A stretch of 6,829 nt of DNA from CAZJAH01 sp964544155 (GCA_964544155.1 CAZJAH010000065.1:1-6829); one strand, 5' to 3'. Positions 1 to 4,679 are shown, counted from the first letter of the stretch. Notes: a model not told the origin generated them from the sequence alone. Program-made: numbers and translations.

Positions 1-199
1 CGGCTACTTGGTTATCGCCGATAGTTTTCATGCCTGAAGTGAATATTGGTCCGGTAACCACAAACAGGCTGTCGTACTTTAAAGCCCAATCCCGGACTTG
101 CTCTTCCAGTTTTTTCCAAATTCCTCGATTAAATCCCTGCTCTTGGGTGAAATTCCTCTCGATAAACTCATTAAAGCCGACTGGGGCATAACTGCACCT
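1..199 (-). pseudogene. Remnant of a DNA/RNA non-specific endonuclease (Serratia-nuclease type)
   Basis: An open frame of 66 codons runs leftward off the window edge. Residues about 22-33 read GFNRGIWKKLEE, the metal-binding Asn...Glu helix of the beta-beta-alpha-metal nuclease family, where N of FNRG ligates Mg and E of KLE is conserved. The following DWALKYDSLFVVTGPIF and GMKTIGDN segments also match the family. There is no start codon before this motif, and an in-frame TAG lies at 202-200. The family's DRGHxAP motif should sit well upstream. Instead the frame begins RCSYAP, which looks like a mutated RGHxAP without its catalytic His, joined almost directly to the Asn motif, so the middle part appears deleted. 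I read this as a decayed gene on the host side of the junction. An alternative is an intact gene interrupted by sequencing error, which is less likely because both a motif and the spacing are lost. Confidence 0.7.
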
Positions 200-205
200 C
201 TAATA

Positions 206-279
206 TTAATTAATAAAAATATATAATCGCAGAAGAAACTGCGACTACTCAACTATAATATAGTATATTTATTAATTAA
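206..279. repeat. AT-rich inverted repeat enclosing a small hairpin
   Basis: TTAATTAATAAA (206-217) and its exact reverse complement TTTATTAATTAA (268-279) flank a second, GC-richer hairpin, TCGCAG-aagaaa-CTGCGA (227-244). On the minus strand the inner hairpin is followed by a T-rich stretch, so it could be a weak leftward terminator placed just before the nuclease remnant. It could also be a chance structure in AT-rich sequence. No gene is visible between 205 and 371. Confidence 0.4.
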
Positions 280-305
280 AAACAATGAGTGTTGAAAGGT
301 TATTT

Positions 306-331
306 TTGATGCTAATCATCAATTTTTTTTT
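306..331 (+). terminator. Weak rho-independent terminator-like hairpin, rightward
   Basis: TTGATG-ctaat-CATCAA forms a 6-bp stem followed directly by nine Ts (323-331). The shape is that of a rho-independent terminator for rightward transcription, although the stem is AT-rich and weak. No rightward gene is visible to its left in the window, so its client, if any, is unknown. Confidence 0.4.
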
Positions 332-371
332 GCCGTTCCTTACATGAAACTGACAAATTGATTTTAATAAA

Positions 372-398
372 TAAAAAACCGCTCTAAGAGCGGCTTTT
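372..398 (-). terminator. Bidirectional rho-independent terminator downstream of the tRNA 3' end
   Basis: CCGCTC-taa-GAGCGG (379-393) is a perfect 6-bp GC-rich stem. It has six As on the left, which read as six Ts on the minus strand, and TTTT on the right, so it can act in both directions. On the minus strand it lies 19 nt beyond the 3' end of the tRNA fragment and would have been the original terminator of the host tRNA transcript. In the integrated state it would also stop leftward transcription coming from the integrase operon. Confidence 0.8.
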
Positions 399-411
399 CG
401 TAGGTAGTCAG

Positions 412-434
412 TACACCCGTAGGGATTCGAACCC
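412..434 (-). other. Orphan tRNA 3' end marking the element-host junction (att site)
   Basis: Read on the minus strand from 434, the sequence begins GGGTTCGAATCCCTA and continues CGGGTGTA. This is a T-loop (TTCGAAT), the 3' side of a T stem, the 3' side of an acceptor stem (CGGGTGT) and a discriminator A at 412. CCA is not encoded. Only the three G-C pairs next to the T loop form. The two outer T-stem bases on the 5' side (A, C instead of the expected T, A) do not pair, and no anticodon or D arm follows. The homology to a tRNA therefore stops near 434, as expected where an element entered a tRNA gene. With this orientation the intact, rebuilt tRNA should sit at the far right end of the element. 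The acceptor sequence resembles some tRNA-Arg genes, but the identity is a guess. Confidence 0.75.
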
Positions 435-468
435 GTTTGTTGCAATATCTGAAAGCGCTGAACCTGTC

Positions 469-561
469 AAGGAAATTAAGGAAAACTTGAATTGATATTA
501 ATTGATTTTGTGCCAAAAATGTCTACTGCTAAACTCACAATATCCTTACAAAAACCTTACA
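469..561. repeat. Short direct repeats between att core and integrase (candidate arm-type sites)
   Basis: Three pairs of short repeats lie in the 120 nt between the tRNA fragment and the integrase stop. They are AAGGAAA at 469 and 478, AATTGATATT/AATTGATTTT in tandem at 490-509, and CCTTACA at 544 and 555. The last pair is one helical turn apart and overlaps the integrase stop codon, and a third CCTTACA lies at 338 on the host side. Tyrosine integrases of the lambda type bind repeated arm sites and Xis binds phased repeats in this position. The assignment is inference from place and spacing only. Confidence 0.3.
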
Positions 562-1603
562 GCATTTTTCGTTTCATAATAATCTCAGCGGTTTTTTCTG
601 GCCCCAATACTTCCAAATAGTGTGCTTCTTGAATTTTGCGCGTGTGGCCCATTAATTCAGCCGTAACATCTAAATCAAACCTTAACTCTTTAATGAGTTC
701 ATTCTCACGCATTTTTCTAATTGAGTGAAAACTTTTGCCCTCTTCATAAATTTCAAGTTTCTTGCATGCATCCCTTAACCATTTTTCCAACTTTGCATAC
801 GTATTCCACCGAAACAACTTTTTGTTATTCAATTCTTTTATTTGTTTTAATAAAACAACAAGCTCCGGGAATGGTTCCAAGGGGAAGTATCTGTTTTTTG
901 TCCCCTTTCCTCTAATCAAAATAAATGTATCACTTACATCTTGCCACATAATTTTTAATGCTTCCTGAATTCTTACTCCCGTAATTGAGATAAACTGAAT
1001 AAGTAATGAAAACTCATAATTTTTCTCATGGAAATAATTTATCAGGCTTTCAGTTTCCCCCCGGGTGAATACCATTAATTTTGGTTTTTCTTCTTTCGGC
1101 AGCATAGCTTTAGTAATAGGATTTCTGCCAATATATCCCTCATCTATGGCATAATTAAAAATTTGCTTAAGGCGTTGCAAATTACGTCGTTTAGTGTTAG
1201 CACTCAGCCCGCAAAGTTTGGAATTCTCAATAATATGCTTGCGAATATCATCTATTTGGAATAATGGATAATCCTGTTTGATAAAATGGCCAATACTTTG
1301 TTTGATGTTGCGAATGTTAAAATGCGACATGTTTGGGAAATAAATTTCACCATATTCTTTGATTAATGAATAGATGGTATGCTGCACATGTTTATTCTGC
1401 TGCTCCGGCGGGTTTAAATACTCTCCGACAGCCTGATCTAAAATATCAAGAGCTCTCTTTTTGTTAGCGGGGATAAATTTTAAACGGGTTGATCGTATGA
1501 TTTTGTCTGCTATATTAATATAAGCTACTCCGCCACGGTTATAAACAAATCCGACAGTATAAGTAGGGCTGGCCCAATGCTCTCTTGTACGCGGTTTCGG
1601 CAT
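557..1603 (-). CDS. int: Tyrosine recombinase (phage integrase)
   Basis: This 348-aa protein integrates and excises the element by forming a 3'-phosphotyrosine bond at the att core. The full catalytic set is visible: R211 in TGVRIQEAL, K233 in the GKG beta-hairpin, H293 and R296 in FHSIRK, H320 in LMGH, and nucleophile Y329 in HYLEV. Residues about 72-165 form the core-binding SAM-like domain, ending in the usual YAIDEGYIGRNP before the catalytic domain. Residues 1-65, with a TYTVGFVYNRGGVAYINI beta-rich stretch, fit an N-terminal arm-binding part. Length and motifs are normal, so the enzyme is probably active. The ATG lies one base after the stop of the upstream gene and has no clear ribosome site, so translation is probably coupled. 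The gene ends about 120 nt from the tRNA fragment it presumably recognises. It is the last gene of the repressor operon. Confidence 0.95.
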   Translation of the reverse strand: MPKPRTREHWASPTYTVGFVYNRGGVAYINIADKIIRSTRLKFIPANKKRALDILDQAVGEYLNPPEQQNKHVQHTIYSLIKEYGEIYFPNMSHFNIRNIKQSIGHFIKQDYPLFQIDDIRKHIIENSKLCGLSANTKRRNLQRLKQIFNYAIDEGYIGRNPITKAMLPKEEKPKLMVFTRGETESLINYFHEKNYEFSLLIQFISITGVRIQEALKIMWQDVSDTFILIRGKGTKNRYFPLEPFPELVVLLKQIKELNNKKLFRWNTYAKLEKWLRDACKKLEIYEEGKSFHSIRKMRENELIKELRFDLDVTAELMGHTRKIQEAHYLEVLGPEKTAEIIMKRKML

Positions 1604-1604
1604 T

Positions 1605-1937
1605 TTAATTCTGTCGCATTAAAATATCAAACTGAAAAATATTATCCGGATATAGCTCAGTATGCATCTCAATATAAGCCAGGCAATCAATATAGTCAAC
1701 GATGCACCCATTTAACCTGATAATTGTAGTTCTCCAGGCACCAATCAGCATTAATAATTCTTTAAATTTATCAGGATTTCGGCCTACTTCAGCAAAACAT
1801 ATGATCAGCTCATGATAGGGCCGGGATGGGCTCATCTCGGAAAAATCATCAAAAGTCCTGGCTACAAATAAAGCTTGCTTGTAGCCAGGAGATATTGATT
1901 TCCCAAATTTTATCTGTATGAACGGGCGAGTTTTCAT
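1605..1937 (-). CDS. Hypothetical protein in the lysogeny operon
   Basis: I do not recognise this 110-aa protein. It has no signal peptide and no clear membrane segment. The pattern looks like a soluble alpha/beta fold: a short N-terminal strand (FIQIKF), a mixed region with PYHELIICFAEVG (about 40-52), and a helix (KFKELLMLIGAW, about 57-68). A hydrophobic second half with cysteines at 78 and 85 (NGCIVDYIDCLAYIEM) follows. Its ATG overlaps the TGA of the lipoprotein gene by 4 nt (ATGA), and its stop is one base before the integrase ATG. It is therefore translated between these two and probably by coupling, since no ribosome site is seen. The position between repressor and integrase is where phages often carry genes expressed in the lysogen, but no function can be read from the sequence. 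Confidence 0.75.
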   Translation of the reverse strand: MKTRPFIQIKFGKSISPGYKQALFVARTFDDFSEMSPSRPYHELIICFAEVGRNPDKFKELLMLIGAWRTTIIRLNGCIVDYIDCLAYIEMHTELYPDNIFQFDILMRQN

Positions 1938-2266
1938 TTAAAATAATATGTGCCAAACTTTGCATGGAAAGCCGAATCGAGTATTGGTTTAGCATTGTTA
2001 AAACGCTGTGAGTAATGCTCTTTGTATTCCTGACATTTGGCTTTCGAGTTTTGCTCACAATAGGCGCCTTTGTCTATCTCCATGCCTCTGATAGTAGTTT
2101 GCCAGCTACCCCGGCATGTTTCTTCATCTACCGTTAAAACTCCTTCCATTCGTTCTATTCGTTCATTCAAAGCCATTTCTGCTTTTTTATGAATTTCTTC
2201 TTTATTAATTTCCTCTGAACAAGCGATCATGAGAGGAAATAATACAACCAATATTAGATATCGCAT
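1934..2266 (-). CDS. Small predicted lipoprotein in the lysogeny operon
   Basis: This 110-aa protein has a classic lipoprotein signal. After MRYL comes a hydrophobic run (ILVVLFPLMIA) and the lipobox LMIAC, giving acylated Cys16. Residue +2 is Ser and acidic residues follow, which under the E. coli rule points to the outer membrane. The mature part is hydrophilic, with a charged helix (about 20-42, EEIHKKAEMALNERIERM) and three further cysteines (51, 70, 78), at least two of which could form a disulfide in the periplasm. The ATG has a strong AAGGAGG site 5 nt upstream. The gene lies 10 nt after the S24 protease gene and overlaps the next by 4 nt, so it should be made from the repressor transcript in the lysogen. 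Prophage lipoproteins at this position are often superinfection-exclusion or conversion factors. That role is inference by position, not by similarity. Confidence 0.85.
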   Translation of the reverse strand: MRYLILVVLFPLMIACSEEINKEEIHKKAEMALNERIERMEGVLTVDEETCRGSWQTTIRGMEIDKGAYCEQNSKAKCQEYKEHYSQRFNNAKPILDSAFHAKFGTYYFK

Positions 2267-2276
2267 TGATGCCTCC

Positions 2277-2720
2277 TTATTTAACCAATAAACGTAATAT
2301 TTCTAATGCCCGGCCGACTATTTCAACATCATCGTCATCATACACTCTTATAGGTTCATGTTCAGGGTTGAATGATGACAGATACAGGCAATGTGCGCCT
2401 GGGTCATAAATTTTAACTACATATTCACAGTTGTAGCAAGCTACAACAATATCACCACGTTTCAAATTTTTAGGTTTTGTTTCAACTATCAGTCTGTCAC
2501 CGGCTTTTATTTCCGGCTCCATCGAATCACCTGTAACGGTGATGATTACTTTTTCTTCCGTATCAAATAACTTTGACTCAGTGAATTGCGATTGTTCCAT
2601 TCCGTCCATAGCGTCTATTCCATGACCTCCTGTAAAAGCAGTTATTAATTGGGGAGCTTCTTTGAGTTCCGCGGGTTCTATTTTAGTAATATTCGTTTCA
2701 AAAGTGCCTTTAATCATCAT
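2277..2720 (-). CDS. Stand-alone S24 peptidase domain (LexA/UmuD/CI C-terminal type)
   Basis: With the chosen start the protein has 147 aa. Residues 63-79 (TGDSMEPEIKAGDRLIV) hold the nucleophile Ser66, and YVVKIY supplies the general base Lys103. The spacing of 37 residues equals LexA S119-K156. The C-terminal VEIVGRALEILR is the last family motif. No DNA-binding domain is present. The position 35 residues before Ser66, where LexA has Ala-Gly, reads Gly31-Gly32. I chose ATG 2720 because GAGG lies 6 nt before it. A TTG in frame at 2732 would add four residues but sits on that ribosome site. The frame overlaps the upstream HTH gene by 11 nt, so the two halves of a CI-like repressor are probably translated together. 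The likely role is RecA-stimulated self-cleavage that switches the lysogen to induction, or partner binding and dimerisation. How it connects to the DNA-binding protein is not shown by sequence. Confidence 0.85.
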   Translation of the reverse strand: MMIKGTFETNITKIEPAELKEAPQLITAFTGGHGIDAMDGMEQSQFTESKLFDTEEKVIITVTGDSMEPEIKAGDRLIVETKPKNLKRGDIVVACYNCEYVVKIYDPGAHCLYLSSFNPEHEPIRVYDDDDVEIVGRALEILRLLVK

Positions 2721-3153
2721 CGTTATCCTCAATAATATTTAAAATACGTTTGATTTTAGGTATGTTTTCATCGGCCCAATCAAGGATTTCTTTCATTTGA
2801 GTAAGAGTTAGATTCTTTATGTCAGGCATTAATTTGCTTACCGAATAATGAGGTGAAACTTCAGCAACATTTGTTAAGGATTTCTTGGTTAGATGTTTTT
2901 TTATTGCCTGCATGAATTCTTCAAAATTTTTGCCATCCAATACAAAGGGTTTTCCTAAACCAGTCTTTAAATAATGAGGATTTATAGCCAATGTATCTTT
3001 TAGCTCATTTAGTAATTGAGCTCCTAAACCATCCCGCGATTTGTACGCATAAAAGAATGATCTATGCTTGTTTAACATTATTGCCATGTTTGACAAATTG
3101 CCAAAATACTGTTTAGCAATCTGTTCCAATCTCTCATATTGTTGATTTGCCAA
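2710..3153 (-). CDS. XRE/CI-like DNA-binding protein (repressor N-terminal half)
   Basis: This 147-aa protein is placed as the first gene of the leftward operon, facing the operator region. Residues about 8-62 fit a phage helix-turn-helix domain of the CI type: LEQIAKQYFGNLSNMAIMLNKHRSFFYAYK followed by LNELKDTLAINPHYLKTGLGKPF. The ending NPHYLKTGxGKPF is very common just after the HTH of prophage repressors. Residues 75-147 have no known domain and consist of charged helices ending in an acidic tail (EDNDDD). The S24 domain that normally follows is in the next, overlapping frame. The start is TTG at 3153. There is no ATG in frame before residue 23, and an in-frame TGA lies three codons upstream. 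The ribosome site is poor, so low, tightly set expression is plausible. It probably binds the GTTAAA half-sites at 3210-3264 and represses the rightward genes. Confidence 0.8.
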   Translation of the reverse strand: MANQQYERLEQIAKQYFGNLSNMAIMLNKHRSFFYAYKSRDGLGAQLLNELKDTLAINPHYLKTGLGKPFVLDGKNFEEFMQAIKKHLTKKSLTNVAEVSPHYSVSKLMPDIKNLTLTQMKEILDWADENIPKIKRILNIIEDNDDD

Positions 3154-3203
3154 GACGTTTCACTTATTACTGAAAAAATATTCAAAAAAAATAAAAAAAT
3201 AAT

Positions 3204-3264
3204 TTGCTATTTAACGGAAATATGTTATATTGCCGTTAAACACAATGTTAAACATTGTTTAACA
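3204..3264. promoter_or_regulatory. Divergent overlapping promoters with operator array
   Basis: For rightward transcription TTGCTA (3204-3209), a 16-bp spacer and TATATT (3226-3231) form a sigma70-like promoter. For leftward transcription TATAAC (3229-3224) forms a good -10 with a weak -35 (TTTAAC, 3252-3247) at 17 bp. The two -10 boxes overlap, so the promoters should compete. Four GTTAAA-like half-sites cover them. TTTAACGG (3210-3217) and CCGTTAAA (3233-3240) form an 8-bp inverted repeat spaced by 15 nt. TGTTAAACATTGTTTAACA (3246-3264) is a perfect palindrome around T3255. The half-sites at 3235 and 3247 are in direct orientation 12 bp apart. This is the layout of a phage immunity operator bound by the CI-like protein and a Cro-like rival. 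The stretch 3172-3202 next to it is almost pure A/T and may be bent. Confidence 0.75.
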
Positions 3265-3304
3265 ATTATTTAGCAGGTAATTCAACAATACTCAGGAGTA
3301 AACC

Positions 3305-3502
3305 ATGGCTTCCACGCTTATAGATACCGACAATAAACTAAATGTTCAATTCGAGCCGCGAGTAAAACAGCTGCTCATAGATTACGCTAAGAAACACGGC
3401 CCTATATCCTTATCAAATGCTGCTCATATTTATGTCAGGGTTGCTGACAAATTATTAAAAAACGATCCGGTTAAGTTCTATGAATTATTAAACAGCAAAT
3501 AA
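3305..3502 (+). CDS. Small ribbon-helix-helix-like protein, first early gene (candidate Cro role)
   Basis: The protein has 65 aa. It fits the ribbon-helix-helix pattern: a short strand KLNVQF (11-16), helix A PRVKQLLIDYAKKHG (18-32), a turn, and helix B with SLSNAAHIYVRVADKLL (35-51). This is like LNVRLP...LSExxRxAI in known members, which dimerise and insert the strand pair into the major groove. The match is by shape only; I do not recognise a named family. The ATG has an AGGAG site at 3294-3298 with ideal spacing, 41 nt after the operator palindrome. As the first gene of the rightward operon facing the repressor, it stands where Cro or an early regulator is expected. An alternative is a small antirepressor or host-directed protein. 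Confidence 0.7.
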   Translation: MASTLIDTDNKLNVQFEPRVKQLLIDYAKKHGPISLSNAAHIYVRVADKLLKNDPVKFYELLNSK

Positions 3503-3523
3503 TTAAACTACCATCTTAACAAA

Positions 3524-3548
3524 TATAATGAAAAATTATAATGAAAAA
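3524..3548 (+). promoter_or_regulatory. Perfect -10 box and 13-bp tandem repeat at a gene start
   Basis: TATAATGAAAAA occurs twice, at 3524-3535 and 3537-3548, with a 13-bp period. The second copy contains the ATG of the gene at 3541. The first contains a consensus TATAAT and another ATG (3528), which opens a 20-codon out-of-frame reading frame ending at 3590. No good -35 lies 16-18 bp upstream. If the first TATAAT is a real -10, the transcript would begin only a few bases before ATG 3541, giving an almost leaderless mRNA. This would agree with the absence of a ribosome site there. Otherwise it is a local duplication in AT-rich DNA. Confidence 0.35.
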
Positions 3549-3759
3549 CAAAAAAGAATTAAAATTTACAAAAAAAATCAGCCCGGATGAGAGCAAGTAC
3601 AAATTGAAGCAGTTCAATTTGACTCTGGATGAAGCAAAAATGCTCAAATCCATACAAAAACATGAGAATTTCTCTACAGAGACAGCTGTAATAAAGGCTT
3701 TAATCAGGGGATATTTTTATCAAAATATAGGAGACGCAAATGGACAATCTATTTCCTAA
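3541..3759 (+). CDS. Second small ribbon-helix-helix-like protein
   Basis: The protein has 72 aa. After a basic N-terminal tail (MKNKKELKFTKK) comes a strand KLKQFNLTL (21-29), then helix A DEAKMLKSIQKHENF (30-44) and helix B STETAVIKALIRGYF (45-59). This is the ribbon-helix-helix order seen in Arc/CopG/MetJ-type DNA-binding proteins, and the fit is better than in the preceding gene. A role as an early transcription regulator is inferred, with no named family recognised. There is no clear Shine-Dalgarno, and the gene starts 38 nt after the preceding one. Its last 20 nt overlap the next gene and contain that gene's AGGAG site, so the two are expressed together. Confidence 0.65.
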   Translation: MKNKKELKFTKKISPDESKYKLKQFNLTLDEAKMLKSIQKHENFSTETAVIKALIRGYFYQNIGDANGQSIS

Positions 3760-3982
3760 CGCAATCAGAGCCAGTATTGAGAGGCTGGCGCAAAAAATAC
3801 GGCAACAAATGCCGTTTGAGCTGCATGACGAGGCTGTTGACCTCCTCAGACAAGAGTTGAACAAAAACCAGGGCTTTGAAAGAAGTATACTTAACGCGGA
3901 AATTAAAAAAAAGATCGACGATGATGACAGACAGGCAAGATATGTGGTTATGATAAATGAGCCTGAGCAGGATTACGCATAA
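3740..3982 (+). CDS. Hypothetical small helical protein
   Basis: I do not recognise this 80-aa protein. It is predicted mostly helical and highly charged. An N-terminal amphipathic helix (about 7-24, NAIRASIERLAQKIRQQM) is followed by a second helix (EAVDLLRQELNKN, 31-43) and an acidic-basic stretch (AEIKKKIDDDDRQ). The end resembles a strand (ARYVVMINEP). There are no cysteines, signal peptide or membrane segment. The ATG is supported by AGGAG at 3729-3733 inside the preceding gene, with 6 nt of spacing. It ends just before the hairpin at 3986-4017, which closes this three-gene cluster. Confidence 0.7.
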   Translation: MDNLFPNAIRASIERLAQKIRQQMPFELHDEAVDLLRQELNKNQGFERSILNAEIKKKIDDDDRQARYVVMINEPEQDYA

Positions 3983-4017
3983 AAAAATCCCCTTAGCAAT
4001 GAGCCGCATCGGGGATT
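3981..4017 (-). terminator. Intergenic hairpin with a T tract only on the antisense strand
   Basis: AATCCCC (3986-3992) pairs perfectly with GGGGATT (4011-4017) across an 18-nt loop. On the plus strand it is followed by TCAATACAAACAA, with no T run. On the minus strand the stem runs straight into seven Ts (3987-3981). As drawn it is an intrinsic terminator for leftward antisense transcription. For the rightward operon it would be a structured spacer or an mRNA-end or processing element. Confidence 0.55.
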
Positions 4018-4056
4018 CAATACAAACAAATATAATCTCTAAAATAAGGAGTTCTG

Positions 4057-4308
4057 ATGATATACACAAGAGTAAAATTAGAAAAAAGGCTTAAAGATCT
4101 AGAGATAAAATTAAGTGCTTTCAATAACAAATTTGAACGTGCTTATAATGAATTAAGACAGGATTTTATAAGCCGTGATCAGCTCAACTCATTAGAAGAT
4201 TGCCTATGGAATATCCGTGCAGAATACTACAGCCAGATTAGCTGGACGAAAAACGAACTATATAAACTTAATTGTAAAAACAACAAAACAATGATGATAT
4301 GGAGCTGA
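4057..4308 (+). CDS. Hypothetical coiled-coil protein
   Basis: I do not recognise this 83-aa protein. Residues 5-36 carry a heptad-like pattern (RVKLEKRLKDLEIKLSAFNNKFERAYNELR), and the helical, charged character continues to about residue 70, so a coiled coil is likely. Aromatic residues gather in 51-69 (WNIRAEYYSQISWTKNELY). The ATG has a strong AAGGAG at 4046-4051. It overlaps the following HTH gene by 10 nt, which suggests coupled expression with that regulator. No enzymatic motif is present. Confidence 0.7.
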   Translation: MIYTRVKLEKRLKDLEIKLSAFNNKFERAYNELRQDFISRDQLNSLEDCLWNIRAEYYSQISWTKNELYKLNCKNNKTMMIWS

Positions 4309-4586
4309 AAGAACGCACACGGGTATATCAGCCACATGATATCAAGGCTATGTTTGGCATTTCTATTAATTCGGTTTACAGAGAGCTGCAATCCGGCAGA
4401 ATGCCACATATGCGAATTGGTAAAAAGTATTTAATTGATGAAGCTGATATACAAGCCTGGAAGAACACAAAAAAGGCCATAGCATTAGAGGAGGGATTAA
4501 AGCCAAAAGGTAAAATCAAACAGTATATAAAAAAAACATTGTCGCCGGCAGAATTCTGCGATCAATGGATTAAAAGGAAAAAATAA
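4299..4586 (+). CDS. Excisionase-type helix-turn-helix protein (MerR-like HTH_17)
   Basis: This 95-aa protein has a clear winged helix-turn-helix of the excisionase family. QPHDIKAMFGI (11-21) is the first helix, SINSVYRELQSGRMP (22-36) holds the recognition helix, and MRIGKKYLIDEADIQAW (38-54) is the wing and closing helix. The pattern (P..iA..fgis..tVyr.i..G.lp..riGkkyli...di.aW) is that of the family. The C-terminal 40 residues (KPKGKIKQYIKKTLSPAEFCDQWIKRKK) are basic and could add DNA contact. Such proteins bend DNA at att sites with the integrase to drive excision, or act as early transcription regulators. With a complete integrase in the same element, Xis is a reasonable guess. Its place well inside the early operon, about 2.7 kb from the integrase, leaves the regulator option open. 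The start overlaps the preceding gene and has no strong ribosome site. Confidence 0.8.
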   Translation: MELKERTRVYQPHDIKAMFGISINSVYRELQSGRMPHMRIGKKYLIDEADIQAWKNTKKAIALEEGLKPKGKIKQYIKKTLSPAEFCDQWIKRKK

Positions 4587-4590
4587 AACA

Positions 4591-4611
4591 AGCCCCCGCA
4601 AAGCGAGGGCT
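4591..4611 (-). terminator. Second intergenic hairpin, T-rich only on the antisense strand
   Basis: AGCCC-C-CGC (4591-4599) pairs with GCG-A-GGGCT (4603-4611) with one C/A mismatch and an AAA loop, a strong GC-rich hairpin. On the plus strand it is followed by TCAACACAACAAC, not by Ts. On the minus strand it runs into an interrupted T-rich tract (TGTTTTATTTTTT). Both its orientation and the CA-rich tail resemble the hairpin at 3986-4017. The rest of the 93-nt gap holds a weak 5-bp hairpin (4629-4646) and the next ribosome site. Confidence 0.55.
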
Positions 4612-4679
4612 CAACACAACAACTAAAAGAGTTACATAAGCAACTCGAATAGCCTAAACAAATTTAAAGGAATTTTCTC

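Noticed and set aside
405..490. A complete tRNA gene
   Set aside because: Only the T loop, half of the T stem and the 3' acceptor strand are present. No anticodon arm or D arm can be folded from 435-500.
721..968. Rightward open frames of 64-68 codons antisense to the integrase
   Set aside because: They lie wholly inside a gene with a full catalytic motif set, have no ribosome site and resemble no protein.
1849..2058. Leftward frame of 69 codons spanning the lipoprotein/unknown gene junction
   Set aside because: It overlaps two better supported genes that are joined by an ATGA overlap, and the protein is composition-like without motifs.
2710..2732. One fused CI gene broken by a recent frameshift
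   Set aside because: Each half has its own extra segment, and the second has a good ribosome site and ATG. A fusion of about 290 aa would be long for CI. Kept as an alternative, not as the main reading.
3749..4069. Leftward 106-codon frame across the early genes
   Set aside because: It crosses the hairpin at 3986-4017 and is antisense to a gene with a strong AGGAG start. Its hydrophobic look comes from reading AT-rich coding DNA in reverse.
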